Origin: Alphaproteobacteria bacterium | Lineage (GTDB): Bacteria; Pseudomonadota; Alphaproteobacteria; Sphingomonadales; Sphingomonadaceae | Length of the DNA stretch: 7,379 bases | Assembly: GCA_028293055.1 (NCBI GenBank) | Contig: JAQGLD010000529.1 | Coordinates: 1-7,379 of the forward strand | Direction: 5' to 3' | Part shown: positions 1-4,798 of the stretch, piece by piece | How the letters are laid out: each line of letters opens with the position of its first letter | Numbering within the stretch: position 1 is the first letter of the stretch | Translations under genes and position numbers: made by a program | The notes under the pieces: generated by a model | Told to the model about the DNA's origin: nothing | Seen by the model: only the letters and a program-made list of their open reading frames with translations | Databases searched by the model: none

Positions 1-87
1 TGGTGGAGAGGGCTGGATTCGAACCAGCGTACGGGAAACCCGGGCAGATTTACAGTCTGCTGCCTTTAACCACTCGGCCACCTCTCC
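1..87 (-). tRNA. tRNA-Tyr (anticodon GTA)
   Basis: Read on the minus strand this is a complete class II tRNA. The 5' acceptor strand GGAGAGG (ending at position 87) pairs with CCTCTCC, followed by discriminator A and an encoded CCA at positions 3-1. The D-arm contains GGCCGAGTGG. The anticodon loop carries GTA (complement of tac at 51-53) in the context CTGTAAATC. A long variable arm (CCCGGGTTTCCCG-like) is typical of bacterial tRNA-Tyr. The T-loop is GGTTCGAATCC. The total length of 87 including CCA fits. It decodes UAU/UAC. It is transcribed divergently from rlmB. Confidence 0.97.
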
Positions 88-116
88 AAAGGCGCCTGCG
101 CGACAGGAAGGGCGGC

Positions 117-145
117 TCAATGGCGAATGGACCGGGGCCTGTCAA
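117..145 (-). promoter_or_regulatory. Probable promoter of tRNA-Tyr
   Basis: On the minus strand a perfect -35 hexamer TTGACA (140-145) lies 17 bases upstream of a weak -10 candidate CATTGA (117-122). The stretch after it is GC-rich (GCCGCCC), as in the discriminators of stable-RNA promoters. Initiation there would give a leader of roughly 20 bases before the tRNA 5' end at 87. The -35 match and the spacing are good and the -10 match is poor, so this is a reasonable but unproven call. Confidence 0.5.
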
Positions 146-193
146 CTTGGCCGAGCCGCAGCTTGCCCTGCTCTTTCGGTCCGCCTCCCCGGC

Positions 194-225
194 CCCGCCC
201 GCCAAGCTTGCCAGCGCCGGGCGGG
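194..225 (+). repeat. GC-rich hairpin overlapping the rlmB ribosome-binding site
   Basis: CCCGCCCG (194-201) is perfectly complementary to CGGGCGGG (218-225), with a 16-base loop that contains AAGCTT. The 3' arm covers the first bases of GGGAAGG (223-229), the only purine-rich Shine-Dalgarno-like stretch before the rlmB start at 243. If it is in the rlmB leader it could restrict ribosome access. Chance pairing in GC-rich DNA is also possible. Confidence 0.4.
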
Positions 226-242
226 AAGGCCAATGAGCGGCG

Positions 243-986
243 ATGAGACGCAAGGCACGCCAGGCGACCAAGCCCGAAAATCGCCCCCGCTTGTGGGGCC
301 GACACGCTTTGACGGCGGCGCTCGCCAATCCCGAGCGCCGGATCACCCGGATCTTCGTGACCCACGATGCGGCCGAGGAATTCGACATTCCCGCGACCAT
401 CCCGATCACCTACGCCGACGCCGCAGATCTCGGCCGGCTGGTGCCCGGCGACGCACCGCATCAGGGCATCGTCGCCGATGTCGAGCGTCTCCCCGACATC
501 CTGCTCGCCGACCTGCTCGACGCTGCCGAAGATCACCGTCCCCTGCTCGTCCTCGACCAAGTCACCGATCCGCACAATGTCGGGGCGATCCTGCGCTCCG
601 CGGCGGCGTTCGACGCGCTCGGAATCGTCACTCAGGATCGCCATGCGCCGCCGGAATCGGGCGCCCTCGCCAAGGCTGCGAGCGGCGCGCTTGAGACCGT
701 CCCCTGGGTTCGGGTGGTCAATCTCGCCCGAGCGCTTGATGAAATCGCCGAGGCCGGCTTCTGGCGGATCGGGCTGAGCGGCGAGGCCGACGACACGCTC
801 GAGGCGGCGCTTGGCCCTGCGCGGGTCGCGCTGGTGCTCGGCGCCGAAGGCGAAGGCATGCGCCAGAATACCGAAGCGCATTGCGACGCGCTCGCCAAGC
901 TTCCGATCAGCGGCCGGGTCGAGAGCCTGAATGTTTCCAATGCGGCGGCCATTGCCCTATATGCGGCGGCGACGAAGCGGGGATGA
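243..986 (+). CDS. rlmB: 23S rRNA (guanosine-2'-O)-methyltransferase, RlmB/TrmH family (SPOUT)
   Basis: The product has 247 residues, the usual RlmB length (E. coli about 243). Residues ~16-90 (LWGRHALTAAL onward) match the N-terminal L30e-like RNA-binding domain. Residues ~101-247 form the SPOUT (trefoil-knot) methyltransferase domain. All three family motifs are visible: motif 1 LDQVTDPHNVGAILRSA (104-120; N112 and R118), motif 2 LVLGAEGEGM (197-206), and motif 3 SLNVSNAAAIALY (228-240). RlmB uses S-adenosylmethionine to methylate the 2'-OH of G2251 in the peptidyl-transferase P-loop of 23S rRNA. The exact target here is inferred from family. An in-frame TGA at 234-236 rules out any longer start, so ATG 243 is the first possible ATG. 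The candidate Shine-Dalgarno GGGAAGG lies rather far upstream (about 13 bases) and overlaps a hairpin. Another TrmH-family rRNA/tRNA 2'-O-methylase is the main alternative. Confidence 0.93.
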   Translation: MRRKARQATKPENRPRLWGRHALTAALANPERRITRIFVTHDAAEEFDIPATIPITYADAADLGRLVPGDAPHQGIVADVERLPDILLADLLDAAEDHRPLLVLDQVTDPHNVGAILRSAAAFDALGIVTQDRHAPPESGALAKAASGALETVPWVRVVNLARALDEIAEAGFWRIGLSGEADDTLEAALGPARVALVLGAEGEGMRQNTEAHCDALAKLPISGRVESLNVSNAAAIALYAAATKRG

Positions 987-1014
987 ACAGGCGCGGAGCC
1001 GGGAGGCGATTTCC

Positions 1015-1096
1015 CGTCATCCCGGCGAAGGCCCGGATCCCGGCTCGAGGAAGTCACGGCGGGTGACGCGAGACCCCGGCCTACGCCGGGGTGACG
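1015..1096. repeat. REP-like interspersed inverted repeat (CGTCATCCCGGC type)
   Basis: The left arm begins CGTCATCCCGGCGAAGGC at 1015. The right arm ends GCCTACGCCGGGGTGACG at 1096. The arms are inverted copies over about 26 bases with a few mismatches. The middle (about 1040-1070) also carries TCACGGCGGGTGA, a small palindrome. Such elements are scattered through intergenic regions of sphingomonads and other alphaproteobacteria and are recognisable when translated as HPGVGRGL and DPGLRRDD. It lies between rlmB and the lipoprotein gene on the same strand and could act as an RNA hairpin that attenuates or terminates read-through. No U-tract follows, so terminator function is not claimed. Confidence 0.85.
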
Positions 1097-1113
1097 ATTG
1101 GGGGGAAATCGCG

Positions 1114-1845
1114 ATGAAGCTGTTTCGGCTGGCGGCGATCCTGGCGATGCCGCTCCTGCTCGCCTCATGCCTGTTGAGCCCCGGAAAGTTCACCGCCTCG
1201 CTCGACATACGCAAGGATCGCAGCTTCACCTTCGCCTACCAGGGCGAGGTGATCATGCTCGATCCGAGCGAAAGCATGGCTTCGAGCATGGCGGGCGCGA
1301 TGGGCGGCGAGGTCTCGAAGCCGAGTGAGTCCGAAGACACGGCGAACAAGAGCGAAGACGTCGCCGATGTCGCCGCCAACAAGAGCGCGCCGGCCGAACC
1401 GAGCGCCCAGACCATCGCCCAGCGCAAGGCGATCGCCGAAGCGTTGTCGAAGGAGGCCGGCTACCGCTCGGTGGAGTATCTCGGCGGCAACAAGATGCGG
1501 GTCGACTATCTCGTCACCGGCAAGCTCGACCGCAATTTCGTCTACCCGCTCAACATCGACGCAATGGCGATCATCCCCTGGATGGCGATCGAGCTTCGCA
1601 AGGACGGCACGGCGAGGATGATGGCCATCGCATTCGGCGATTCGAACCAGAACATGACCGGCGCGACCGGAAAGCCCGACGTCTCGGCCGCCGAACGCGA
1701 CGGCATATTCACATTCACGACCGACGCCACCCTGGTGATGCAGAATAATGAGGCAGGGCTTGCTGCCGGTCCGGGCACGAAGGTCGTCTGGCGGGTGACT
1801 CCGACGAGCAAGGCAGTTCCGACCGCGGTAGTGCGGTTTCCCTAG
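1114..1845 (+). CDS. Putative lipoprotein of unknown function
   Basis: The product has 243 residues. It begins with a lipoprotein signal peptide: MKLFR, a hydrophobic core, and the lipobox LLASC with the lipidated cysteine at position 19. It would be exported by Sec, lipidated by Lgt/Lsp and anchored in a membrane facing the periplasm. A region of basic and aromatic strands follows (~25-50). Residues ~51-100 are a low-complexity linker rich in S, A, E, D and K, with two ANKS repeats. The C-terminal half is probably beta-rich and includes VYPLNIDAMAIIPWMAIELRKDG. I recognise no characterised family. It resembles conserved hypothetical lipoproteins of sphingomonads, but I cannot verify that here. 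ATG 1114 is preferred over in-frame upstream codons because it gives the signal peptide and has the purine run GGGGGGAAAT (1100-1109) just upstream. The stop TAG (1843-1845) falls inside the repeat at 1842-1948, so the C-terminus may have been changed by the repeat. Confidence 0.82.
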   Translation: MKLFRLAAILAMPLLLASCLLSPGKFTASLDIRKDRSFTFAYQGEVIMLDPSESMASSMAGAMGGEVSKPSESEDTANKSEDVADVAANKSAPAEPSAQTIAQRKAIAEALSKEAGYRSVEYLGGNKMRVDYLVTGKLDRNFVYPLNIDAMAIIPWMAIELRKDGTARMMAIAFGDSNQNMTGATGKPDVSAAERDGIFTFTTDATLVMQNNEAGLAAGPGTKVVWRVTPTSKAVPTAVVRFP

Positions 1846-1948
1846 AGCATTTTCAAGTCAGTCGGAACCGACTGAAGACTCCAAAAATGCGGTAAATCAA
1901 AGACCTAGAGCGCAAACTTTGATGTAATCAAAGTTGATCACGCTCTAG
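1842..1948. repeat. Composite alphaproteobacterial intergenic palindromic repeat (CTAGAGC type), two modules
   Basis: Module 1 (about 1842-1904) starts CTAGAGCATTTT. It contains the perfect hairpin TCAGTCGG-AA-CCGACTGA (1858-1875) nested between GCATTTT (1847-1853) and AAAATGC (1884-1890). Module 2 (1905-1948) is bounded by CTAGAGCG and CGCTCTAG. Inside it AACTTTGAT (1915-1923) and ATCAAAGTT (1927-1935) pair around the loop GTA. The block is much more AT-rich than the neighbouring genes. The layout resembles mosaic palindromic elements found between genes in many alphaproteobacteria. It sits exactly between convergent genes and so could fold on either transcript and serve as a bidirectional stop. 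The first TAG supplies the stop codon of the lipoprotein gene. Confidence 0.8.
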
Positions 1949-1952
1949 AGGA

Positions 1953-2270
1953 TCAGTCCTCCGGAGCGATAGTGACCCTCAGCCCGTCGAGTGCCTCGCC
2001 AAATTCGATCTGACACGACAGCCGGCTGTTGGCCTGACGGTGGCTGGAGCTGTCGAGCAGGTCGTCCTCGTCCGGGCTGACCGGGGGCAAGGCGGCGAGC
2101 CAGTTTTCATCGACCTGAACATGGCAGGTCGCGCAACTGCAGCAGCCGCCGCACAAAGCGAGCAGCTCGTCGAAGCCGGAATCGCGGATATTCTCCATCA
2201 CGCTCCAGCCATTGCGGCCCTCGACGGTCTTTTCTGTGCCGTCCCTGGAGACGATGGTGAGCTGCGCCAT
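1953..2270 (-). CDS. [2Fe-2S] ferredoxin, adrenodoxin/putidaredoxin type
   Basis: The product has 105 residues, the usual size of adrenodoxin-type ferredoxins. The cluster motif is C40-GGCCS-C46-AT-C49-H with the fourth ligand at C86 (SRLSCQ). This is the C-x5-C-x2-C spacing of putidaredoxin. The HVQVDENW and SRLSCQI segments also match the fold. C43 and C44 inside the binding loop are additional and not expected to be ligands. The protein is cytoplasmic and passes single electrons from a ferredoxin reductase to partners such as cytochrome P450s, ring-hydroxylating oxygenases or iron-sulfur assembly. The partner cannot be told from this window because no hsc/isc or P450 gene is adjacent. It is divergent from the glycosylase gene and converges on the lipoprotein gene across the repeat. 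Its Shine-Dalgarno is weak (GGGG about 10 bases before ATG). Confidence 0.92.
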   Translation of the reverse strand: MAQLTIVSRDGTEKTVEGRNGWSVMENIRDSGFDELLALCGGCCSCATCHVQVDENWLAALPPVSPDEDDLLDSSSHRQANSRLSCQIEFGEALDGLRVTIAPED

Positions 2271-2309
2271 GACTTTGAAGCCCCAGTTTAGGGAGGTGGA
2301 GGGGGGCGA

Positions 2310-2338
2310 GCTATGCTAGGCGGAGCCCCTTTTTGCAA
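2310..2338 (-). promoter_or_regulatory. Candidate promoter of the ferredoxin gene
   Basis: On the minus strand TTGCAA (2333-2338) and CATAGC (2310-2315) are separated by 17 bases and lie about 40 bases before the ATG at 2270. The matches to TTGACA and TATAAT are partial (4/6 and 3/6). Offered as the best candidate in this 83-base divergent gap and not as a firm call. Confidence 0.3.
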
Positions 2339-2353
2339 CCCGGGGACGGCGTG

Positions 2354-2977
2354 ATGGGAATCGGTGCAGACGCGTTGAAGGAGTCGCTCGACGCGCTGGC
2401 CGAGCGCGACCCGGCCATCGCAGCCGCTATCCTCCGGGCCGGCTATCCCGAGCCGCGGATCAGCGAGCCCGGCTACCAGACCCTGCTGCGCGCGATCGTC
2501 GGCCAGCAGGTCAGCGTCAAGGCGGCCGCTTCGATGTGGGCGAAACTGACCGGGCTGGTCGGAGATCCGCCGCAACCCGAGGCGCTGATCGAGGCCAGCG
2601 ACGAGATTCTGCGCAGCGCCGGCCTCTCCCGCCAGAAAGCGAGCTACGCACGGAGCCTCGCCGAGGAGGTGGTGAGCGGGCGGCTCGACTTCGGCAATCT
2701 TCCGCCCGACGACGAGGAAGCCATTGCCGAGCTGGTCCGGGTCAAGGGCATCGGCCGCTGGACCGCCGAAATCTACCTGCTCTTCGCCGAGGGCCGAGCG
2801 GACATCTGGCCCGCGGGAGACCTCGCCGTGCAGATCGAGACCGGCCGGATTCTCGGCCTCGAAGGCAAACCGAGCGAGGCGCAGATTCGCGAGCTCTCCG
2901 AAGCCTGGCGGCCGCATCGCGGCGCGATGGCGGTGTTCGCCTGGCATCACCGGCGCAACAGCGATGTACCGGTGTGA
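2354..2977 (+). CDS. DNA-3-methyladenine glycosylase II, AlkA-like (HhH-GPD superfamily)
   Basis: The product has 207 residues from ATG 2354. It removes alkylated bases such as 3-methyladenine from DNA to start base-excision repair. LLRAIVGQQVSVKAA (44-58) is the family's conserved N-terminal helix region. LVRVKGIGRWTAEIYLL (127-143) is the helix-hairpin-helix DNA-binding motif. It is followed by the GPD segment WPAGDLAVQ (152-160), where D156 is the expected catalytic aspartate. W137 in GRWTAE is also typical. There are no C-terminal cysteines for a 4Fe-4S cluster, which separates it from Nth/MutY. The N-terminal domain of E. coli AlkA (282 aa) is absent, so it is the short form also seen in yeast Mag-like enzymes. 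ATG 2354 is chosen because GGGGA lies 7 bases upstream. TTG 2333 and GTG 2351 are less likely. Its end is 21 bases from the convergent next gene. Confidence 0.93.
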   Translation: MGIGADALKESLDALAERDPAIAAAILRAGYPEPRISEPGYQTLLRAIVGQQVSVKAAASMWAKLTGLVGDPPQPEALIEASDEILRSAGLSRQKASYARSLAEEVVSGRLDFGNLPPDDEEAIAELVRVKGIGRWTAEIYLLFAEGRADIWPAGDLAVQIETGRILGLEGKPSEAQIRELSEAWRPHRGAMAVFAWHHRRNSDVPV

Positions 2978-2998
2978 GTCGACGCAGACCAGCTACGC

Positions 2999-3331
2999 TC
3001 AGGTCTTGGGCGGCTTCACGCTCTCGACATAGGTCTCGACGGCATTCTGCAGATAGTCGTTGATCTGCGAATTCGCATTCTCCTCGGCGTCGGCACGCTT
3101 CGTCTTCATGCCGACTTCGTAGGAGACCCACGAATCGCGGAACTTGCTTTCCTCGGCCGCGCAGGCCGTCGTCGCAGCGGCCTTGAAGGCGTCTTCGGCG
3201 AGCTTGTCGCTCATCTTGTCGCCGACGACCTTGTTGAAGCACATCCCCAGATTCTTGCGCTGCAGGGTCGGCGGTACCGGCGCCGCCGGCGCCGCGCCCG
3301 TCATCCCCAAAGCGATCACCAATGCAATCAT
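2999..3331 (-). CDS. Small secreted protein of unknown function (two cysteines)
   Basis: The product has 110 residues. MIALVIALGMTGAAPAAP is a short Sec signal peptide with likely cleavage near residues 15-17. The mature part of about 93 residues has two cysteines (C31 and C57) that could form one disulfide in the periplasm. It is predicted to be mostly helical (KMSDKLAEDAFKAAATTACAA) and ends in the charged tail SVKPPKT. I recognise no characterised family. The start at 3331 is preferred over the longer in-frame ATG at 3367 because AGGAG lies 7 bases before it and the extra residues MLPPVPLERSLA would precede the signal peptide. It lies downstream of another small exported protein on the same strand (105-base gap) and converges on the glycosylase gene. 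Confidence 0.75.
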   Translation of the reverse strand: MIALVIALGMTGAAPAAPVPPTLQRKNLGMCFNKVVGDKMSDKLAEDAFKAAATTACAAEESKFRDSWVSYEVGMKTKRADAEENANSQINDYLQNAVETYVESVKPPKT

Positions 3332-3436
3332 CGCCAAGCTCCTCTCCAAAGGAACAGGCGGCAGCATGACCCCATTGAGCGCGAAAGAAAAGTGGCATGA
3401 AAGAGGTAAAGCGAGGCAGCGTTCGTCGCGGACTTA

Positions 3437-3841
3437 TCAGGGTATCTGGGCGGCCTCTGCCCTGGCGGCGTTGCGGTCGGAACGCCACTGCCTGAGGCTC
3501 TGCGCGAAGCAGCCGCTCTGGCCGCCAGAGCCGACCACCGAGCAGCTGTCCGGACGGGTGAAGCGAGTCGCCTCCTCCATCGCCGCGACCTGCGATCCCC
3601 AGGCTATGCCGCCGGGCAGCCGTGCCTTGTCGCGCAGCGGCTTGGGAACTCGGTAGCGCTCATTTTCGGGGCGGCGGGCGCAGACGACGATATCGTCATT
3701 TCCGCTCGACTGGGGACAGCGGTCGTCGCCATAGACGACGAGGGTCGAGCTGCGCTGCGGAGCATCCTGCGCCGACCCCGGGGCCGCCTGGGCCGCGAAT
3801 GCGGCAACCAGCCAGGCCGTCATCCTGATCCGTGCGCCCAT
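3437..3841 (-). CDS. Exported protein of unknown function (four cysteines)
   Basis: The product has 134 residues. A Sec signal peptide (MGARIRMTAWLVAAFAAQAAPGSAQ) has probable cleavage after SAQ at residue 25. The mature domain carries four cysteines, C42, C54, C100 and C111. This suggests two disulfides and a periplasmic or secreted location. Recognisable blocks are GDDRCPQ, DDIVVCARRPENERYRVPKPLR (residues 49-70) and DSCSVVGSGGQSGCF. The DIVVCARRPENERYR-type block recurs in sphingomonad hypothetical proteins as I recall them. No function is known to me. Start 3841 is chosen because GGAG lies 7 bases upstream. ATG 3823 is a possible alternative that keeps the signal peptide. The longer form to 3901 adds an arginine-rich stretch unlike a signal peptide. 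Confidence 0.75.
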   Translation of the reverse strand: MGARIRMTAWLVAAFAAQAAPGSAQDAPQRSSTLVVYGDDRCPQSSGNDDIVVCARRPENERYRVPKPLRDKARLPGGIAWGSQVAAMEEATRFTRPDSCSVVGSGGQSGCFAQSLRQWRSDRNAARAEAAQIP

Positions 3842-3898
3842 CTTCAAACTCCAACCATGCAAGCCTGCTTTCCGCCGACGGCGTGAACGTGCGATGAC

Positions 3899-3928
3899 CA
3901 TTAACCCTGTTCCTTTCGAGCGCGTTAA
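3899..3928 (+). promoter_or_regulatory. Possible CtrA-type half-sites upstream of the SciP-like gene
   Basis: The 143-base divergent gap holds CATTAACC around 3899-3906 and GTTAAAA around 3924-3930. The two TTAA boxes start 24 bases apart. The CtrA consensus is TTAA-N7-TTAA, so these would be half-sites and not a full box. They are among the few AT-rich stretches in this GC-rich neighbourhood. No clear -35/-10 pair was found; CTAATT (3939-3944) is a weak -10 candidate. Confidence 0.3.
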
Positions 3929-3984
3929 AACTGGCGGGCTAATTCTTCACGAAGCGGGGCGGCTAGCGATTGCGAGGCCGCGTG

Positions 3985-4320
3985 ATGACTGAAGTTTCAA
4001 AAGCAGGGCATGCCGCCGAGCAAAGCTGCCTGACCCTGGCCGACCTGCCTTCCCCCGAGACCCGGAGATGGGTCGCGCGGCGCAAGGCCGAGGTTGTCGC
4101 CGCGGTCCAGGCCGGACTGCTGCCGCTCGAGGAGGCGCTCCGCCTCTATCGCCTGACCATCGAGGAATTCGCAAGCTGGCAGCGCGCCTTGCTGCGCCAC
4201 GGACTGGGCGGGTTGAAAGCGTCGCGGCTCCATGTCAGCGAAGCCGATGAGCGGCTCGGCCGCGGCAGGAAAAACTGGGCGCGCCGTGCCTCCGCCCGGC
4301 GGGGCAGCGCTCGTGGCTGA
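3985..4320 (+). CDS. DUF1153 / SciP-like regulatory protein
   Basis: The product has 111 residues. Residues ~16-83 match the SciP/DUF1153 helix-turn-helix family. LTLADLPSPETRRWVARRK (17-35), AEVVAAVQAGLL (35-46), LEEALRLYRLTIEEFASWQ (48-66) and RHGLGGLKASRL (71-82) follow the order and spacing of Caulobacter SciP. In Caulobacter, SciP binds CtrA and represses CtrA-activated genes during the cell cycle. Here the usual N-terminal IGPxGxPLT-type segment is replaced by KAGHAAEQSC. A basic tail of about 25 residues (84-111) extends past the family core. This may therefore be a divergent paralogue and not the housekeeping SciP. ATG 3985 has GAGG 7 bases upstream and is preferred to TTG 3970. Its end overlaps the receiver gene by 8 bases if that gene starts at GTG 4313. 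Family call is strong; cellular role is inferred. Confidence 0.87.
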   Translation: MTEVSKAGHAAEQSCLTLADLPSPETRRWVARRKAEVVAAVQAGLLPLEEALRLYRLTIEEFASWQRALLRHGLGGLKASRLHVSEADERLGRGRKNWARRASARRGSARG

Positions 4321-4798
4321 GGGTCTCGCTTCGATCGCGTTCGAACGCGAACCCGCCGATTTCGGCGAGCCGGCCGCCCACGACTTCGACTCCGCTCGGA
4401 CGCCGACGGGGGCGCGTCCGCGCCTCCTGCTGATCGACGACGAGCCGTCGGTGGCGCGTTTCCTCGCCCATGCCGCGGAGGAGAATGGCTTCGAGGCGAA
4501 GATCACGATCAGCGCCGAGACGTTCCGCCGCGCTTATGAGGACGAGGATCCCGACGTGATCCTGGTCGACCTCGCAATGCCCGGAGCGGACGGAATCGAG
4601 CTGCTCCGCTTCCTCGCCGAGCGAAAGAGCGAGGCGGTGGTGCTGATCGTCAGCGGATTCGACAGCCGGGTGCTCGAGGCTGCGATGCGACTCGGCGAGG
4701 CGCTCGGCCTGCGCATGGCCGGGCCGCTGACCAAGCCGATGCGGGTGTCGGACATGATCGACGCGATCCGCTCGGCGCGGCCGCGAGCGGTCTCGTGA
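4313..4798 (+). CDS. Stand-alone response regulator receiver (CheY-like) protein
   Basis: The product has 161 residues from GTG 4313. Residues ~36-155 form one receiver domain: LLLIDDEPS with acidic pocket D42/D43, phospho-acceptor D86 in ILVDLAMPG, S114 in LIVSGF, and the conserved lysine K141 in LTKPM. All phosphotransfer residues are present, so it should accept phosphate from a histidine kinase. None is encoded in this window. No output domain follows; the output is probably the EAL protein encoded next. The ~35 N-terminal residues show no recognisable motif. GTG 4313 overlaps the previous stop as GTGGCTGA and has a weak GGCGGGG upstream. ATG 4232 is an in-frame alternative, adding 27 residues and a much longer overlap, and is less likely. 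The stop overlaps the next start by 4 bases, pointing to translational coupling. Confidence 0.88.
   Translation: MAEGLASIAFEREPADFGEPAAHDFDSARTPTGARPRLLLIDDEPSVARFLAHAAEENGFEAKITISAETFRRAYEDEDPDVILVDLAMPGADGIELLRFLAERKSEAVVLIVSGFDSRVLEAAMRLGEALGLRMAGPLTKPMRVSDMIDAIRSARPRAVS

Noticed and set aside
117..881. Open frame of 254 codons on the minus strand opposite rlmB
   Set aside because: It is antisense to a gene with all family motifs, is rich in R, G, A and D as expected of a GC-rich shadow frame, runs toward the tRNA promoter, and shows no recognisable domain.
1017..1168. Peptides such as HPGVGRGL and DPGLRRDD in frames crossing 1015-1096
   Set aside because: These are the familiar spurious translations of the REP-like repeat and not protein-coding sequence.
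2288..2950. Open frame of 220 codons on the minus strand opposite the glycosylase gene
   Set aside because: The plus frame encodes a complete HhH-GPD glycosylase. The antisense frame has low-complexity composition and ends in a polyproline artefact.
2742..3488. Open frame of 248 codons on the minus strand spanning the glycosylase end and the small secreted gene
   Set aside because: It runs through three unrelated contexts, is arginine-rich throughout, and overlaps better-supported genes in another frame.
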